From positions 1,978 to 50,840 of the forward strand of contig NW_003314465.1 in NCBI RefSeq assembly GCF_000143415.4: a DNA stretch of 48,863 nucleotides, in the 5' to 3' direction. Made by a program: the position numbers and the translations under genes. The stretch comes from Selaginella moellendorffii (Eukaryota; Streptophyta; Lycopodiopsida; Selaginellales; Selaginellaceae). Below the pieces are notes generated by a model, which saw only the letters and a program-made list of their open reading frames with translations, did not search any database and was not told the origin of the DNA. Positions 31,489 to 43,496 of the stretch are shown in pieces (within the stretch, counting starts at the first letter, position 1; each line of letters opens with the position of its first letter).

Positions 31489-32611
31489 TCAGGGTTCTCT
31501 TGAAGATGGGCCGGGAGCTGGAGGAACGTCAGGAGGAGGCATCAGTGGATCTGTAGGTGGTATTAACTCCTCCTGATCCCTTTGTACGAAGCGTTTCAGC
31601 CGCTGCACATGCACAATCTCTGGAGGATCGGCCTGCTGAACGTCATGCCGAACCTCATAAACTTGTGGTCCAACTTGCCACAACACCCGATATGGTCCTT
31701 TCCATTGCGCAAGAAGCCTCTTAGATAAACCATGTACCGTAAGATGGGGAAAACGGACTAACACCAAATCATCCACTTTGTACTCCGCAGGTGGACGATG
31801 ATGGAAGTTATAGCGCCGTTGTTGTCCCACTTGTACGCGGCCTAAGTGTTCGGCAGACTCTGCTCGAACAAGTGGAAGAATGCTCGTCAAATACTGATCC
31901 CATGATCTAGCATCGGCAGCTCGTGGCAATCGCAAAGGTAAACCCAGCTCCATTGGTAATATTGGATCATGACCATATAGAAGTTTATATGGTGAAGCAC
32001 CAACATAACTTTGCACCCCTGTAACATATGCATACCGAAGAGACGGCAAATAACCATCCCAATCCAAATGCTGAAAGTTCACATACTTCACAATCATCCC
32101 TTTGAATGTCCGAACAAGCCGTTCCACCAGACTGTCTGATTGTGGATGATAAGCACTCGTAAAAGTGTGGCGTATCCCCAACCGAGATGTCAAAACATGA
32201 AATACCTCAGCCATAAATGCGGGACCATTATCCAAAAGAATCCGCTCTGGACAAGAATGCTGGAACACCACTCGATTGAGGAGGAAGTATCCAACAGCAG
32301 TTGCAGAGGCGCTAGCAAGAGCACCAACTTCCACCCAACAAGTCAAGTAGTCAGAAGCAATAATAATATACTCATTGCCAGCAGTTGACCATGGAAAAGG
32401 TCCCATAAGATCAAACGCCACTAACTCAAACAGACGGGAAACCACAATTGACTCCAACCATCCTTCTGCAGCACGAGGGGGAGTATTACGAGCTTGGCAC
32501 CAAACGTAGCTACGCACATACAGGATAATATCACGTCGCATCTCCGGCCAATAGAAAGACCTGCGCAGCTTCTCGGTGACACGACGGTGTCCCATATGCC
32601 CACCAAGAACA
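31489..32611 (-). pseudogene. Integrase of element C, copy 2, open over 368 codons
   Basis: One frame from GHRRVTEKLRRSFYWPEMRRD through the core (AFDLMGPFP; ILLDNGPAF; ESLVER-type glutamate in SDSLVERLVRTFKG) to the GPY module (GLSKRLLAQWKGPYRVLW) and a proline-rich tail (PPPDVPPAPGPSSREP). The zinc finger has VRSYVWC, lacking the first Cys of CxxC. The upstream part is lost in the N gap. This is the longest intact pol piece in the window. Confidence 0.87.
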
Positions 32612-32764
32612 NNNNNNNNNNNNNNNNNNNNNNNNNNNNNNNNNNNNNNNNNNNNNNNNNNNNNNNNNNNNNNNNNNNNNNNNNNNNNNNNNNNNNNNNN
32701 NNNNNNNNNNNNNNNNNNNNNNNNNNNNNNNNNNNNNNNNNNNNNNNNNNNNNNNNNNNNNNNN
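32612..32764. other. Assembly gap (153 N)
   Basis: The flanks correspond to 8526 and 8798 of copy 1, so about 271 bp should be missing. The gap is about 118 bp too short if the copies are collinear. Confidence 0.97.
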
Positions 32765-33236
32765 CGTCAAGGACAGCAACCGCCGACGGCACAGAATCCT
32801 CATCTAGAAAATCCACAGGTGCTGGAACAACAGGTTCGTCAGAAACATGAGAAGTGAGTGGAAAAGGAAGAGGAGCTCGAGAAAGGGCATCAGCATCAAC
32901 CATAGAACTCCCTGGGCGATGAACAACATCAAAATCATATATCTGAAGCTTCAAAGCCCATCAAGCCGTACGACCAACCAGGTTTTTCTGCTTTAATAAT
33001 GAAGTAACAGTAGCATGGTCACCTTCAAGTAACGTTCGAGAACCATGTAGATATGCATGAAGTTTCTCGAAACCCCAGACTGCTGCTAAACACTCCTTCT
33101 CCGTCATGGAGTAGTTCATCTCCGCTGGTTGTAATGTACAGCTTATATATGCAATGGGATGGTGCTGACCAGACACACTTGAGCTCTCTTGCATCAACAC
33201 ACCTCCAAGACCAATGTCAGAAGCATCCACGTGCAA
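32765..33236 (-). pseudogene. RNase H and linker of element C, copy 2
   Basis: LHVDASDIGLGGVLMQ to LEGDHATVTSLLKQKNLVG, then a stop, then IYDFDVVHRPGSSMVDADALSRAPLP. Same structure as copy 1. Confidence 0.87.
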
Positions 33237-33245
33237 AATAAAAGG

Positions 33246-34260
33246 TCAAGTGTAGTCAGGATACGCCAAAACCGGAGGAGTTGTCAATAGCTCTTTGAGA
33301 TCCACGAACGCCCGCTCACAATCCGAAGACCAGATGAAAGATGACGTGGATGACTTCAGCAACGCTCGCAATGGTGTAGTGTGATCAAAAAGATGATCCA
33401 CAAAACGACCAAGATACTGCACCTTATCCAAAAAGCGTTGCACATCATTCACACACTTCGGAGTAGGGAACTTTAGAACAGCCACAATTTTGTCAGGATC
33501 AACTTGCAAACCCTCACGAGAAATACGGTACCCAAGATAAGTTGTGTCCTTGGACCCAAACATATACTTTGACCGCTTCAGCTTTAAACCAACGTCGTGT
33601 AACTGATCCAACACTTTACAAACATCACGAACGTGCTCCTCCCACGTCCCCTCCGAGTGGATCAAGACATCATCAATGAAGTCAGAAGTCACCTCTGGCA
33701 TATCGCAAAGAACCTCGTCCATCATCCATTGGAAAGTTGCTGGAGCATTGTTCAAACCAAACGGCATCACCAAGAACTCATACAAACCAAATGGTGTACG
33801 AAAAGCAATCTTAGGAATATCTTCTTCAGCCATCGGTACTTGCCAATACCCAGAAGGAAGATCTAGCTTGGTGAACCAACGACTTCGCCCCAGACGATCC
33901 AAGAGATCAGCAGTATGTGGAAGAGGATACACATCTGGGATCGTCACTTCGTTTAACGGACGATAGTCGATGTAGAAACGAATACTCCCATCAGGCTTCG
34001 TCACAAGATGAGGTTCACATGCCCAAGGACTCCGCGACTTCCGAATAACACCCTTCTCCAGCATTTCCTTGACATTTGCTCGTAAAATCTTGATCTCCTT
34101 AGGTGACCGACGACAAACAGGAACCTTGATTGGACGAGCATCCCCGGTTGGAATCGGATGACATGTGGCAATCTTGGCCCCAGACGATAGGTCAAATTCA
34201 AATAGATCAGAATACTCCTTCATGAGCCGGTCAACTGCTGCAACAAAAGATCGTCGGAGG
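33246..34260 (-). pseudogene. Reverse transcriptase of element C, copy 2, open frame
   Basis: Uninterrupted text from DRLMKEYSDLFEFDL through [34 protein letters not shown] and MPFGLNNAPATFQW to the FIDDVLIHSEG catalytic box and QRFLDKVQYLGRFVDHL. It differs from copy 1 at about 10 of 195 comparable residues. A stop lies between RT and RNase H (after AYPDYT). The upstream part of the open frame is in a Phe/Ser-rich linker, out of phase with the protease. Confidence 0.9.
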
Positions 34261-34929
34261 GATCGGAAAAGGGAAAAGCAGAACAAGATGGAAACACAAA
34301 AGGAAAGAGTGGGGGAACAAAAGTAATGGAAGCAGAGGTAGAAGTAGAGGGACGAAGAGGTATGGAAGTGAGAGGAATGGATGAAACATAAGGAAGTATA
34401 AGACAAGGGGAGAAGCCTCAAAGTCACACTTGGCATGATTGCGCTGCAACCAATCCATACCAAGAATGAGGTCAAAAGCTTGATTTGGCACCACCCGCAA
34501 CGACTGCAACTCAAGCTCAAGATCGCTCACACGCACAACCAGGTCCACCTCATCCCGTGCACATGCATGTGTACGGCCGTTGCCATAAAGAATGAAAACT
34601 GGTTCTGCCGCACGACGCAAGTGTAGACGACAACGTGTGGCAACAGGTCGAGCAATAGAAGATAAACGCGAACCTGTATCAACCAACACGGAGAGAATAA
34701 TAGGAGACCTCTTGTTATAAAAACGAACTTGGAAAGTAAACACTGGATGAACTGGTGCCGAGTGAACCCCTTGATGATACTCCCGAAAGAAAGATGGAGG
34801 GGTCACTGATTTATTCGCGCAAGGTCCCTCTGTTACTCGCGCGACTCCTCGTTTCCCGGATGCATCTCGGTGTCCAGACCTTCCACTGCAGCAGCACCCA
34901 TGGGATGTTGCTGACGCCAAGGTCTCCAC
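34231..34929 (-). pseudogene. Aspartic protease of element C, copy 2, catalytic DTG kept
   Basis: SVLVDTGSRLSSIARPVATRC carries the D-T-G active site that copy 1 has lost. ILGMDWLQRNHAKCDFE is the conserved flap-proximal/C-terminal motif. The frame then enters a Leu/Phe/Pro-rich run up to the stop. Confidence 0.85.
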
Positions 34930-35000
34930 CTAGGAAATGGAGGTCGCCAATCCGGAAAATGACGGCAACGCCGATAAGTATGACCAACTTCATCACACGC

Positions 35001-35765
35001 CTAGCAGTGAACATCACGGCCACGACCATGTCCTCGCTCTTGTCCTTGCACTCGAGCAACAGCAGCATCAACCTCCATTGGAACAGGACCATCACTCATA
35101 GGAAGTGGAGCGGAAGGACGTGCAGCGAGAAGTGGAAGAGGCGACGTCTCATAACGTTGTGCCAAGCGAAGTGCATCGTCAAGGGTGGCAGGAGCAAGTG
35201 CATGCATAAGGCCGACAAGATCTTGATGAAGTGCTGGCCACAACATTCCTAGCTTGATCCGCTCCAACATATTTGGCTCCGCATGAAGCAAAAGACTTCG
35301 GAAACGAACGCCAAATTGCATCACCGACTTAGATGGCCCTTGGCGAAGATAATGCAATTGTTGGAAAGCATCATCACAATCATTGGTATGTCCGAAGGCG
35401 CATTTGAAGACGTACGGGAGAACACTCCAATCCCCACGAGTAGCTGCGCTCAAACCATTGTACCACTGCAACACCGTCCCTTGGAGACACATGGGAAACT
35501 CACGCAACCGTCGAGCATCATCCCAAGAATGATATGTGGCAATCACCGTGAAGTGATCGAACCAATGGTACACATCATCCCCAGGATTCCCGCGAAAGAA
35601 CTCCGGCCGAACGCGAGGATTGGCACCAAGAGCAGGAGGAGTTGTACCATGTGCCGTGAATGCCGCCATCAACTGAGTTTGGTTGTTCAATTACAAGCGC
35701 ATAGCATCAAGCAATTGTACCAATTGCTGCTCTAGAGTCAAATGAGGAAATTGCTGATTTGCCAT
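35001..35765 (-). pseudogene. Gag of element C, copy 2
   Basis: ATG at 35765. A TAA replaces a Gln codon near 35692. An open capsid frame follows (FTVIATYHSWDDARRLREF; VMQFGVRFRSLLLHAEP). At the zinc knuckle a TAG stands after the first Cys, then ACDEVGHTYRRC. Together with copy 1 this shows that the ancestor had a normal CCHC knuckle. Confidence 0.85.
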
Positions 35766-35978
35766 GAAGATGAACGAAAAAGAAAGAGCAAAAGAAGAGA
35801 AATGACAAAAAGCTAGAAGGAAATGGTAGATCTAAATAACGCAAAAAGCTAAATCTAAACCAAAACCCTGAATAGAAAGAACAAAAGACAGGAAATGGAA
35901 AAAACTAGATTTAGACGATGCAAAAGCTAGATCTAAACCAAAATCCCAAATCCAAGCACTCATTAGGGACAATCAAAG

Positions 35979-36173
35979 ATGCCCCTTACCTCCACCAATG
36001 TGAGTGCTTAGAATATGGAAAGGGAATACAGAAATGTGCATATCAATTAGCCCAAAAACCCTAGCTTATATACTGGAGCGAGTGGTCCAAATTAAAACCA
36101 ATCCGATGGCTACCAAAATCCCACTATGCTAATATTAGTATACGGCATCATAACTGTACACTTGGCCCTCACA
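35979..36173 (-). repeat. 5' LTR and primer-binding site of element C, copy 2
   Basis: LTR 35999-36173, identical to 12028-12202 of copy 1; the TGGTGGAGGTAAGGGGC site follows on the minus strand. Confidence 0.85.
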
Positions 36174-36211
36174 CATTGTGATATATTTTAGATAGCACAA
36201 AAGAAATTTAA

Positions 36212-36767
36212 AAAGAGGAGTAGTATATTTTAAATAGCACAACAAATTATTTAAAAAGAGGAGTAGTACTCAATGGAATTTAACAATTGGTTCCTCAAGG
36301 TTTGGAAGAAACTAGAAACCTAGACAGATAAAATTGATGGATCAATTCCTCTCTCTCTCTCTCTCTCTCTCTCTTCATTTGTTTCTTTCTTTCTATGATT
36401 TTGCAGAGTTGTCAAAAAAGGTACTTGGCATTGGCTTTGAGGTTCCCATAGGCAAAAAGAAACTCATTCACTCTGTACCACAACAGAACTTGCAGGGGTG
36501 AGCTTTTAAATGTTCTGAAGCTACTCTCTTGTTTTGACTTCCAGGTTCCGTGGATTCGAAAGGCCTGTAGGAAAACGTTTCACAAAGGTGCAGATATTCT
36601 CTCTACAAAAATCAACAATCCCACCATTTTCTTCATCACATCTCCCGAGAATTGGGATAGCTCTCCAGCTTCCACTTGATCTCTGCCCACTTGAGATGAG
36701 ATGCATGGATCCTACAAGAAGCCAGCCGTGGACACCACGCTGTTGCATCTCCCGAGCTATTTTGTTC
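36212..36767. repeat. Left inverted-repeat arm, copy 2
   Basis: Counterpart of 12240-12795, with a 4-bp shorter CTCT run near 36528 and a 2-bp indel near 36218. Reverse complement of 41438-41910. Confidence 0.85.
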
Positions 36768-37023
36768 AAGATGTGTGGTATACCGACGTGAACTATAAAT
36801 TGCAGTGCAGGATCACATTCTAACTGATTTAATGCTAGAAGCAGCTATGATATCTGACAACTCCAAAATGTTGAGCCTTCGTGACTTCCAACGCAAGAAA
36901 TTAACCAGCTAGGAAACCCAGAGCAGTTATTAAAGAAATACGTTCCATTTCTTTGTGAGGAGTGTCAGCAATCGCAACTAACACTGATACTCTTGAATTT
37001 TTTTTCATCTGTGCATAATTTAG

Positions 37024-38368
37024 GTTGATTATGTATCTCAGTTCGGTGCTGACCAGTATCTACGTCTGGGGAAACTTCTTGTATTGTGTAGGATCATCTC
37101 GTTCTTGGACTCCAACATAATAAAATTCCATCGAGAAGAAATACTAATCTTCTCTATTGCAGGTTCGTGATAGTATTTATCTTATTTTCGCAAAACTTTC
37201 CGGGAAGTTTACTGTTAATTCTCCTTGGGCATACTCCCGATGCTGTTTCTTTTCTTTTGGAAAGCTCAGTGTTTTACTTGTCGTCACTAACACTAATACC
37301 AGATAGCACTACGCCTGTACAAGTACATAGCCTGAACATCCTAGCATGGTTTATTTCTGAAACTTCTATTTCGGACGAGAAGCAGTTACTGTTGGCCGTG
37401 GTTGGCTGCATTGTAGCTCTTGCAAGCACTTTGAAGGTAAATCTTGATTTCATAATTTAAACCAGTCTTAAATCTTTGTTTGTAGTCTGTGCCATGCGGT
37501 GCTTTAAAGAAATCAAGCAGGAAGGTCAAGTCTTGAAGCTTTCTGTGCTTTTGCGAGCCATACATGACAATTCCAAGAACTTCGTAAACAACAGGAGGTT
37601 TTTGTCATCCTTTCTTCATACTAGTCTGCTCATCGAATGAGAGCAAGACAATTAGAACATGTGGTACGTTTCATTAAGTTGCACCTCCGCCAACAATTTC
37701 AATCTTTCTAAGAACTTCAGACATCTCCCACCTTGCTTTGTTGGTTCGATCCAGCTGAAAATTATTGACTTGCCAGAAGGAAAGAAAGCAGAAAAGAATT
37801 CCTTGATTTGTTTCGTTACATGTATACTTCTTTTCTTTCTGGCATGTCACCAGTTTTCTATGTTGGATCAAATCAATAGAGCAAGGCGGCTGTATGAAAG
37901 ATTGAGACCCTCTGCATTAGCTATTGCATCAACAACCCACAGATGTATGGCTAAGGGAGGGATGGAAATGAGTGGGATGACCATAACCTAAACGAGACGC
38001 AGACAAAGTTTAATACCTCACAGTCTCAATGGCTGCTTTGCCATCTAGTTTTGAAGCGTAGAACGATTGAAGGTAATTTCCATAGACGCTATCTTTGAAG
38101 CAAGCAGGCGCTTCGTCAGCGACCAGCTGCGCCAGCAGAGCAATGTGACTATCTTCTGCTGGCCCATAGAATGAAGCAATGGAGACCATAGAATGAAGCA
38201 ATGGAGCAATGAGGGTGGCGGCCAGGCGGCGGTGCAAGAGCTTCCCTCGCGGGAGGGAGTTGGAATCACCACATTGGCGCAGAAGAGTCGCGATTTGGCG
38301 TGGAGATGCCTGCAGGAGGCACCGCGATCACTCCTCTTGCTACTTCGCTGGATGTCATGGCAAAGACA
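37024..38368. pseudogene. Gene fragments of the genic island, copy 2
   Basis: The same three relics as 13052-14396: the unknown + strand exons (ISETSISDEKQLLLAVVG), the RARQLEHVVRFIKLH fragment, and the minus-strand YGPAEDSHIALLAQLVADEA stretch (38237-38010). Only a few single-base differences, so they add no new information on function. Confidence 0.4.
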
Positions 38369-38793
38369 CACTCTCTCTCTCCATGATCCTGTGAAGAGCT
38401 TCATATGGATCATCACATTTTTTGTCAATAGCTTCACATAGGCACTAAACAACAGACATAAAGGAACTCAGAAGCAATCAGTCTTCTAAGCATCTTATCC
38501 TCCGGCATCAAATGTTGGATCAGTGATGTCCTTTTTGAAGTCTCGCTTGTTGTTTGAGGTGGGCACGTGCTCCTATTGGTGTTCATGGGGTGTTGCAAAG
38601 CTGTGGGCTCTCAATGTAAAGGGGATTTCCTTGGCAAAAGAGCTTGAAATTTTGGTGTGCTGTTTTTCTTGTTTTACCATTTTGTTTTACATGAGACATG
38701 TAGGAAATCCTGAGCTCAAAAGTTCACTAAGATTCATTTGCATAAACTACACTTTGGCAGAAAAATTATAACATTTACTACAAAATACAATAA

Positions 38794-39381
38794 TCAGTTA
38801 AAAACAACCCATTCATCATCGAATGGATCTAGGACGTACAATTTGCCTTGCTTCTCCACACATTGTCCAATATTCCAGCGATGGGTAACTTTGGTAAAAT
38901 CCACACACTTTGACAGCGCAAGAAGGAACGGGGTTACATCTGCCAAGAAGTGGTCATCCTTTGACCCCTCAAACTTTGGAGCCACCACCACGCTCTCTTG
39001 ATGACCTTGGTAGAAGTCAATAATGTCATCCAGTGCCACCACCCGCTTGAAATCCCGAAACCCTACATGGTCAAGATTCTTGACTTTCGTCCCGTCCTTT
39101 AGAACAACGCAATTGCCACCATGTAGCCTCCTCGACACAAGCCCCCCAGTAGGATCCAGATGGTCAACCACAAGGTTGACATACTTCTCCTGGGCGGCAC
39201 TAAACACCACGATATCGTACACTTTTGAAACCTTCCCCAGAAATTCATCTACGCCTGGTCTCTTCATGATGTGGAGTGGTGCATCATCGTCGAATTCCAT
39301 GCTGAAACTCACAGAAGAGACGAGATCCTTATGAGCGTATACCAGTGTATTGTCTAGATCGAGAATGAGTGTCTTCTTCAT
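38794..39381 (-). CDS. FCP1/SCP-like CTD phosphatase family protein, copy 2
   Basis: Identical at protein level to 14822-15409 (195 residues, DLDNT at 8-12). One silent change is visible in the motif region (codon before the first catalytic Asp). Both copies are intact, so neither shows signs of loss. Confidence 0.88.
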   Translation of the reverse strand: MKKTLILDLDNTLVYAHKDLVSSVSFSMEFDDDAPLHIMKRPGVDEFLGKVSKVYDIVVFSAAQEKYVNLVVDHLDPTGGLVSRRLHGGNCVVLKDGTKVKNLDHVGFRDFKRVVALDDIIDFYQGHQESVVVAPKFEGSKDDHFLADVTPFLLALSKCVDFTKVTHRWNIGQCVEKQGKLYVLDPFDDEWVVFN

Positions 39382-39807
39382 GATACCCTAAAAAATGACT
39401 CGTATTCCGTGGAAATGTAGAAGGGCCACAAAAGGTGACCAAAGGTGCCACGTCTGCCCTAAACTCTATCCGACGTGGCCTTTTTGTATTCTTGTACCCT
39501 ACTATTGGCAAAGCCCAAGGGAGCCAGAGGAGCGCGTCGATCCTCAATGCAGCTTAGATTCCAAATCTAGGGCTGCCGTGATCGTCTGGCAAGGGCAGAG
39601 GTGAGTGCGCTGCTGGTTTGCGGCCTACTGTTGGCGAGGCGGAAGGAGGTGAGCATGCAATTGTAGCAAGTTTGTTGTGAATCCATTGATGGACAGCTGA
39701 TGTGCGCATTCTAGGCTCCAGCCGTTGGATAAGTGCAGTAACGACTCCTCAATCTCTTTTGTGCTTTCAGCAACGACTCACAATGTTAACACTGACCAGA
39801 GTCCACC
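39382..39807. promoter_or_regulatory. Bidirectional promoter region, copy 2
   Basis: The GCCACGTC / GACGTGGC inverted pair is conserved at 39447-39454 and 39472-39479. Confidence 0.55.
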
Positions 39808-41166
39808 ATGGAGAGGAAGAGAGCTGCTGGTCCGAAGAAACTACACACTCAGAAGCGATCCGACGTCATGCTCGAAAGGACCCGCCCACTGGATCCGATT
39901 AACCGAGCTCGATCAGGTTGGTCAAAACTTGAAACATCTGCACTTGTCTGACGAAGATCCTCGTTGAAGCAGGAGCAGGAGAAACTGATCATGATGCATC
40001 CGCGTTGCAGGCTGCTCCTGACGCTGGTACGAAGAATTCCTTTTGTTGGCTGACACGACTCTTTGCTGGTTTGATTCATGACTTGCAGAATATGTTCGGC
40101 AATTCCTCGCAATGGCGCAACGCTTGGAGAGATTCAAGATGCTCTCGGCGAATGTTGTGAGCGGGATCGTGGAATCGATCCAAAAGGGAGGGGAGACTCC
40201 AGTTGCAGCAGCAGGTGGATACAATAATTTCTCTCTTTGGCATCTTTTCGCTTCTGAGTGGCCCCTTGTCTCTCTTGTCCAGGCCGCTTCTGCAGCAGCT
40301 ACGAAGTGCTCGCTTGTGTTGGCCAGGGGGCGTCCGGGAAAGTATACAAGTGCCGTAGCAAGGAGGACGAACAAATCTACGCCATCAAAGTCATCAAGGT
40401 TCGCACAGCAACGAAGTCCAGAGACCAGGATGTCGCGCTCGTCTTCAAGGAGGGAGAGATGCTCCAGCGCTGCGAACACCCCAACATAGTCAAATACTTC
40501 GACATGTGGAAGGAGGAAGGCGAGCCGGGCAAGTCGAAAGTGTACATTGTCATGGAGTTTTGTGGCCGCTCGCTCCAGTCGGTGCTCCTCGGCGGTGAGT
40601 CACCACCTGCAGATGCGTTTAGGCAGCTTCTTCAAGCTGTGGCGCATGTGCACGACAACGTGGGTGTTCATCGGGATATAGCACCACACAACATCTTCGT
40701 CACAGACGATGGACGCATCAAGCTGGGAGATTTCGGTCTTGGTAGGCAAATGAAACATCTCTTCCATCTCTCATTTGTTGGCTTACAGCTAAAAATAAGG
40801 AGTCCATGCTCGAGACCGAAAATATCAAGAAGGGGAGAGCAGTTTACTACTCTCCCCAGCGCCGGAGCAACTCAACCTACACTGACATGCTTGCGCTTGG
40901 AGTTATACTCTTCGAACTTCATTGGAGGTGTCCCCCGGACCAGGTTTGGCTGCAGTTTGTGCAACGTGCTTGCTTAGTTTGGTGAATCTGTGTAGGAAAG
41001 GGAGTCGGTATTGATTGACGTCCGGGATGGCGTTTTACCAGCAGACTGGGCGTACCAACACCCATCAATTGCGCCCAAGGTGTTGGAGCTGGTCGCAGCA
41101 AGACGCGACCAGCGTCCATCCGCGCGCGACATCCTCTGCGATCCTGCCTGGCAATCTGTTTGGTGA
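39808..41166 (+). CDS. Protein kinase, six exons, copy 2
   Basis: Exons 39808-39916, 39973-40026, 40089-40214, 40283-40741, 40789-40943, 40996-41166. One amino-acid difference from copy 1 was seen: Asp to Glu in KGG(D/E)TP, before the kinase domain. All splice sites, the glycine loop, HRDIAPHN and DFG are kept. Confidence 0.85.
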
Positions 41167-41437
41167 GTTTCTTTCATTACTCTGATTCTCTGCTTGGCTT
41201 CTAACATGTCTGTTTGCAGCTGATCGTTGTAGTTGTTTAGATTTACTTGCTCCTTTTTGTCATCTTTGCAGTCTTGGTCTTTTTCAGCATGCTGATTTCG
41301 ATTCAGAAATATGAATTCGTTGCCAGTTCATTGCATTTCTGCCAGGCCGAGTTGTTCTCGATCAAGGTTGCTGAACAACTCAAGGGCTTCCGACATTCTT
41401 GTAGTCAGGTTCGGTTCAAGGAACAGGATTGGTAAAC

Positions 41438-42076
41438 AGCACATTGACGGGAGATGCAACAGCGTGGTGTCCACGGCTGGCTTCTTGTAGGGTCCATGCA
41501 TCTCACCTCAAGTGGGCAGAGATCGAGTGGAAGCTGGAGAGCTATCCCAATTCTCGGGAGATGCGATGAAGAAAATGGCGGGATTGTTGATTTTTGTAGA
41601 GAGAATATTCGCACCTTTGACCTGTTGACCTTTTTACAGGGAAACGTTTTCCTACAGGCCTTTCTGAATTGAATCCAAGGAACCTGGAAGTCAAAACAAG
41701 AGAGTAGCTTCAGAACACTCAAAAGCTCACCCCTGCAAGTTCTGTTGTGGTACAGGGTGAATGAGTTCCCCTTTTTTGACGAGTCTGCAAAATTATAGAA
41801 AGGATGAGTCAAATGGAGAGAGAGAGAAATATATATATATGAATTGATCCAGGTTTCTTGTTTTTTTCATACCTTGAGGAACCAATCGTTCAATTCCACT
41901 GATTTCTTTGCATACTTGAATGCAAAGAATAACAAATAATGAAGCTAGGTGCTTGGTTAGATTGAGGCAAGTTTTCAAATAGCTAGAACAATCTTTAGCT
42001 CTTTTAAGTTGTTTAGTGTTTAACCATCATGACATCAATCTTAAAACATGTCCAGAAGTTGGATTTTGTGCCCTCT
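41438..42076. repeat. Right inverted-repeat arm, copy 2
   Basis: Counterpart of 17466-18110. The AT microsatellite is shorter by several repeats. Confidence 0.83.
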
Positions 42077-42239
42077 AGATTAATGATGTTAATTTTAGAC
42101 TCTTTGTCAGTGTTAATCCTTGTAATTTATAGGATAATATAGAGTTTCTCATATATTGTTTTTCAAATTTTACTTGATACTCTTCCAGTTCTAGATATGA
42201 GGCAAAATAAAGAACTTCATAGTATTTTATATGAAAACT

Positions 42240-42774
42240 TTAAAGTTGCAAATCATTATGACCGCCATATTCAGTCTCCTCGCCATTGGCACCAACAGTG
42301 TTGACATTCTCATGGCCATCATCTTTGTCATTCGGCATGTCTTCATTGTTGCCTCTTGTAGCTTCTTGGTGGGTTGGTGTATAATTTGGCATCTCTAATT
42401 CCCAAGGACAAGCTTGCTTTATTGCCGCTGGAAACTTCATTGTTGTCGGGTACATGCCTCCATCTCTCACACCATGCTTTAGGAGTCGTGTGCATACCAG
42501 TGTTTCGAGAGGAATACCTCTATATTAGAGATACCTATAATAGAATATAAATAAATTGAGTATAGTTGAGAAATTGTATGTTACCTAAAAGCCGCTCGAC
42601 GCATGAAGTAAAGTTGGCCAAGTTGTTTATCAAATGGAGTCGTGCTTGTGGCCTTCTTTGGCAGCCAGTCCTCTCCGAGTTTTATAAGCTTAGTGGTGAT
42701 GAAGTCCTTGAATGGAAATTGCTCAAGATCATCCCCTATAAAAGGTGCTAGACACATCTCCCCTTCATATACAG
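42240..42774 (-). pseudogene. 3' exons of the DGNHR/poly-proline gene, copy 2, cut by element E
   Basis: Two exons remain: 42519-42240 (MYPTTMKFPAAIKQACPW ... stop) and about 42774-42585 (VYEGEMCLAPFIGDDLEQF ... YFMRRAAFR). The second reads VYEGEM at its start, where copy 1 has unrelated sequence, so one of the two was rearranged here. Everything upstream is replaced by the LTR of element E. Confidence 0.55.
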
Positions 42775-43460
42775 TGTGAGACACAAAATCCGTAGGCCCC
42801 AAAGTGGAGCCGGAAGGGCGCCACATGGTAGTGGCCGAAGCGAGAGCCAAATGAGTGTGACACGTTTGGACCAAAAGCTCCGACTTGAAAAGTCAAGAGC
42901 GGGAGTGGAATTCCCAACGAAGTGCTCGAGGAACAAGCACGAAGCAAGCAAAAGGCGAGGCTCCAAAAAGGGACCCAAAAGGACCAACACATGACACGTG
43001 GGAGTGTCTGAGATGGACTCGAGTTGGAGTCCGAAGTGGAGTCCGAGATGGACCCGAGTTGGAGTCCGAAGTGGAGTCCGAGATGGACCCGAGTTGGAGT
43101 CCGAAGTGGAGTCCGAGATGGACCCGAGTTGGAGTCCGAAGTGGAGTCTGAGATGGACCCGAGATGGAGTCTGAGATGGAGTCCGAAGTGGAGTCCGAGG
43201 TGGACCCGAGATGGACCCGAGTTGGAGTCCGAAGTGGAGTCCGAGATGGACCCGAGATGGAGTCCGAGATGGAGTCTGAGATGGAGTCCGAGGTGGACCC
43301 GAGATGGACCCGAAATGGAGTCCGAGATGGAGTCCGAGATGGACCCGAGATAGAGTCCGAGATGGAGTCCGAGATGGACCCGAGATGGACCCGAGATGGA
43401 GTCCGAGATGGAGTCCGAGATGGAGTCCGAAGTTGAGACCGAGACCGGGACCGAGACCGG

Positions 43461-43496
<36 letters not shown>

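Larger units (their letters stand above)
31282..36173 (-). mobile_element. Element C, copy 2: better preserved Ty3/gypsy retrotransposon
   Basis: LTRs at 31282-31456 and 35999-36173 (175 bp each), flanked by the same CATT at 31278-31281 and 36174-36177 as copy 1. Long open stretches remain for protease, RT and integrase. It contains the N gap, which falls in the integrase N-terminus and linker. Confidence 0.95.
25265..42757. repeat. Copy 2 of the large direct duplication
   Basis: Matches 1-18791. Structural differences from copy 1: 202 bp present at 26596-26797, a 350-bp patch at 30416-30766, a 1.4-kb deletion at about 31217, an N gap at 32612-32764, and loss of homology after 42757, 17 bp before the LTR of element E. 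Confidence 0.93.
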
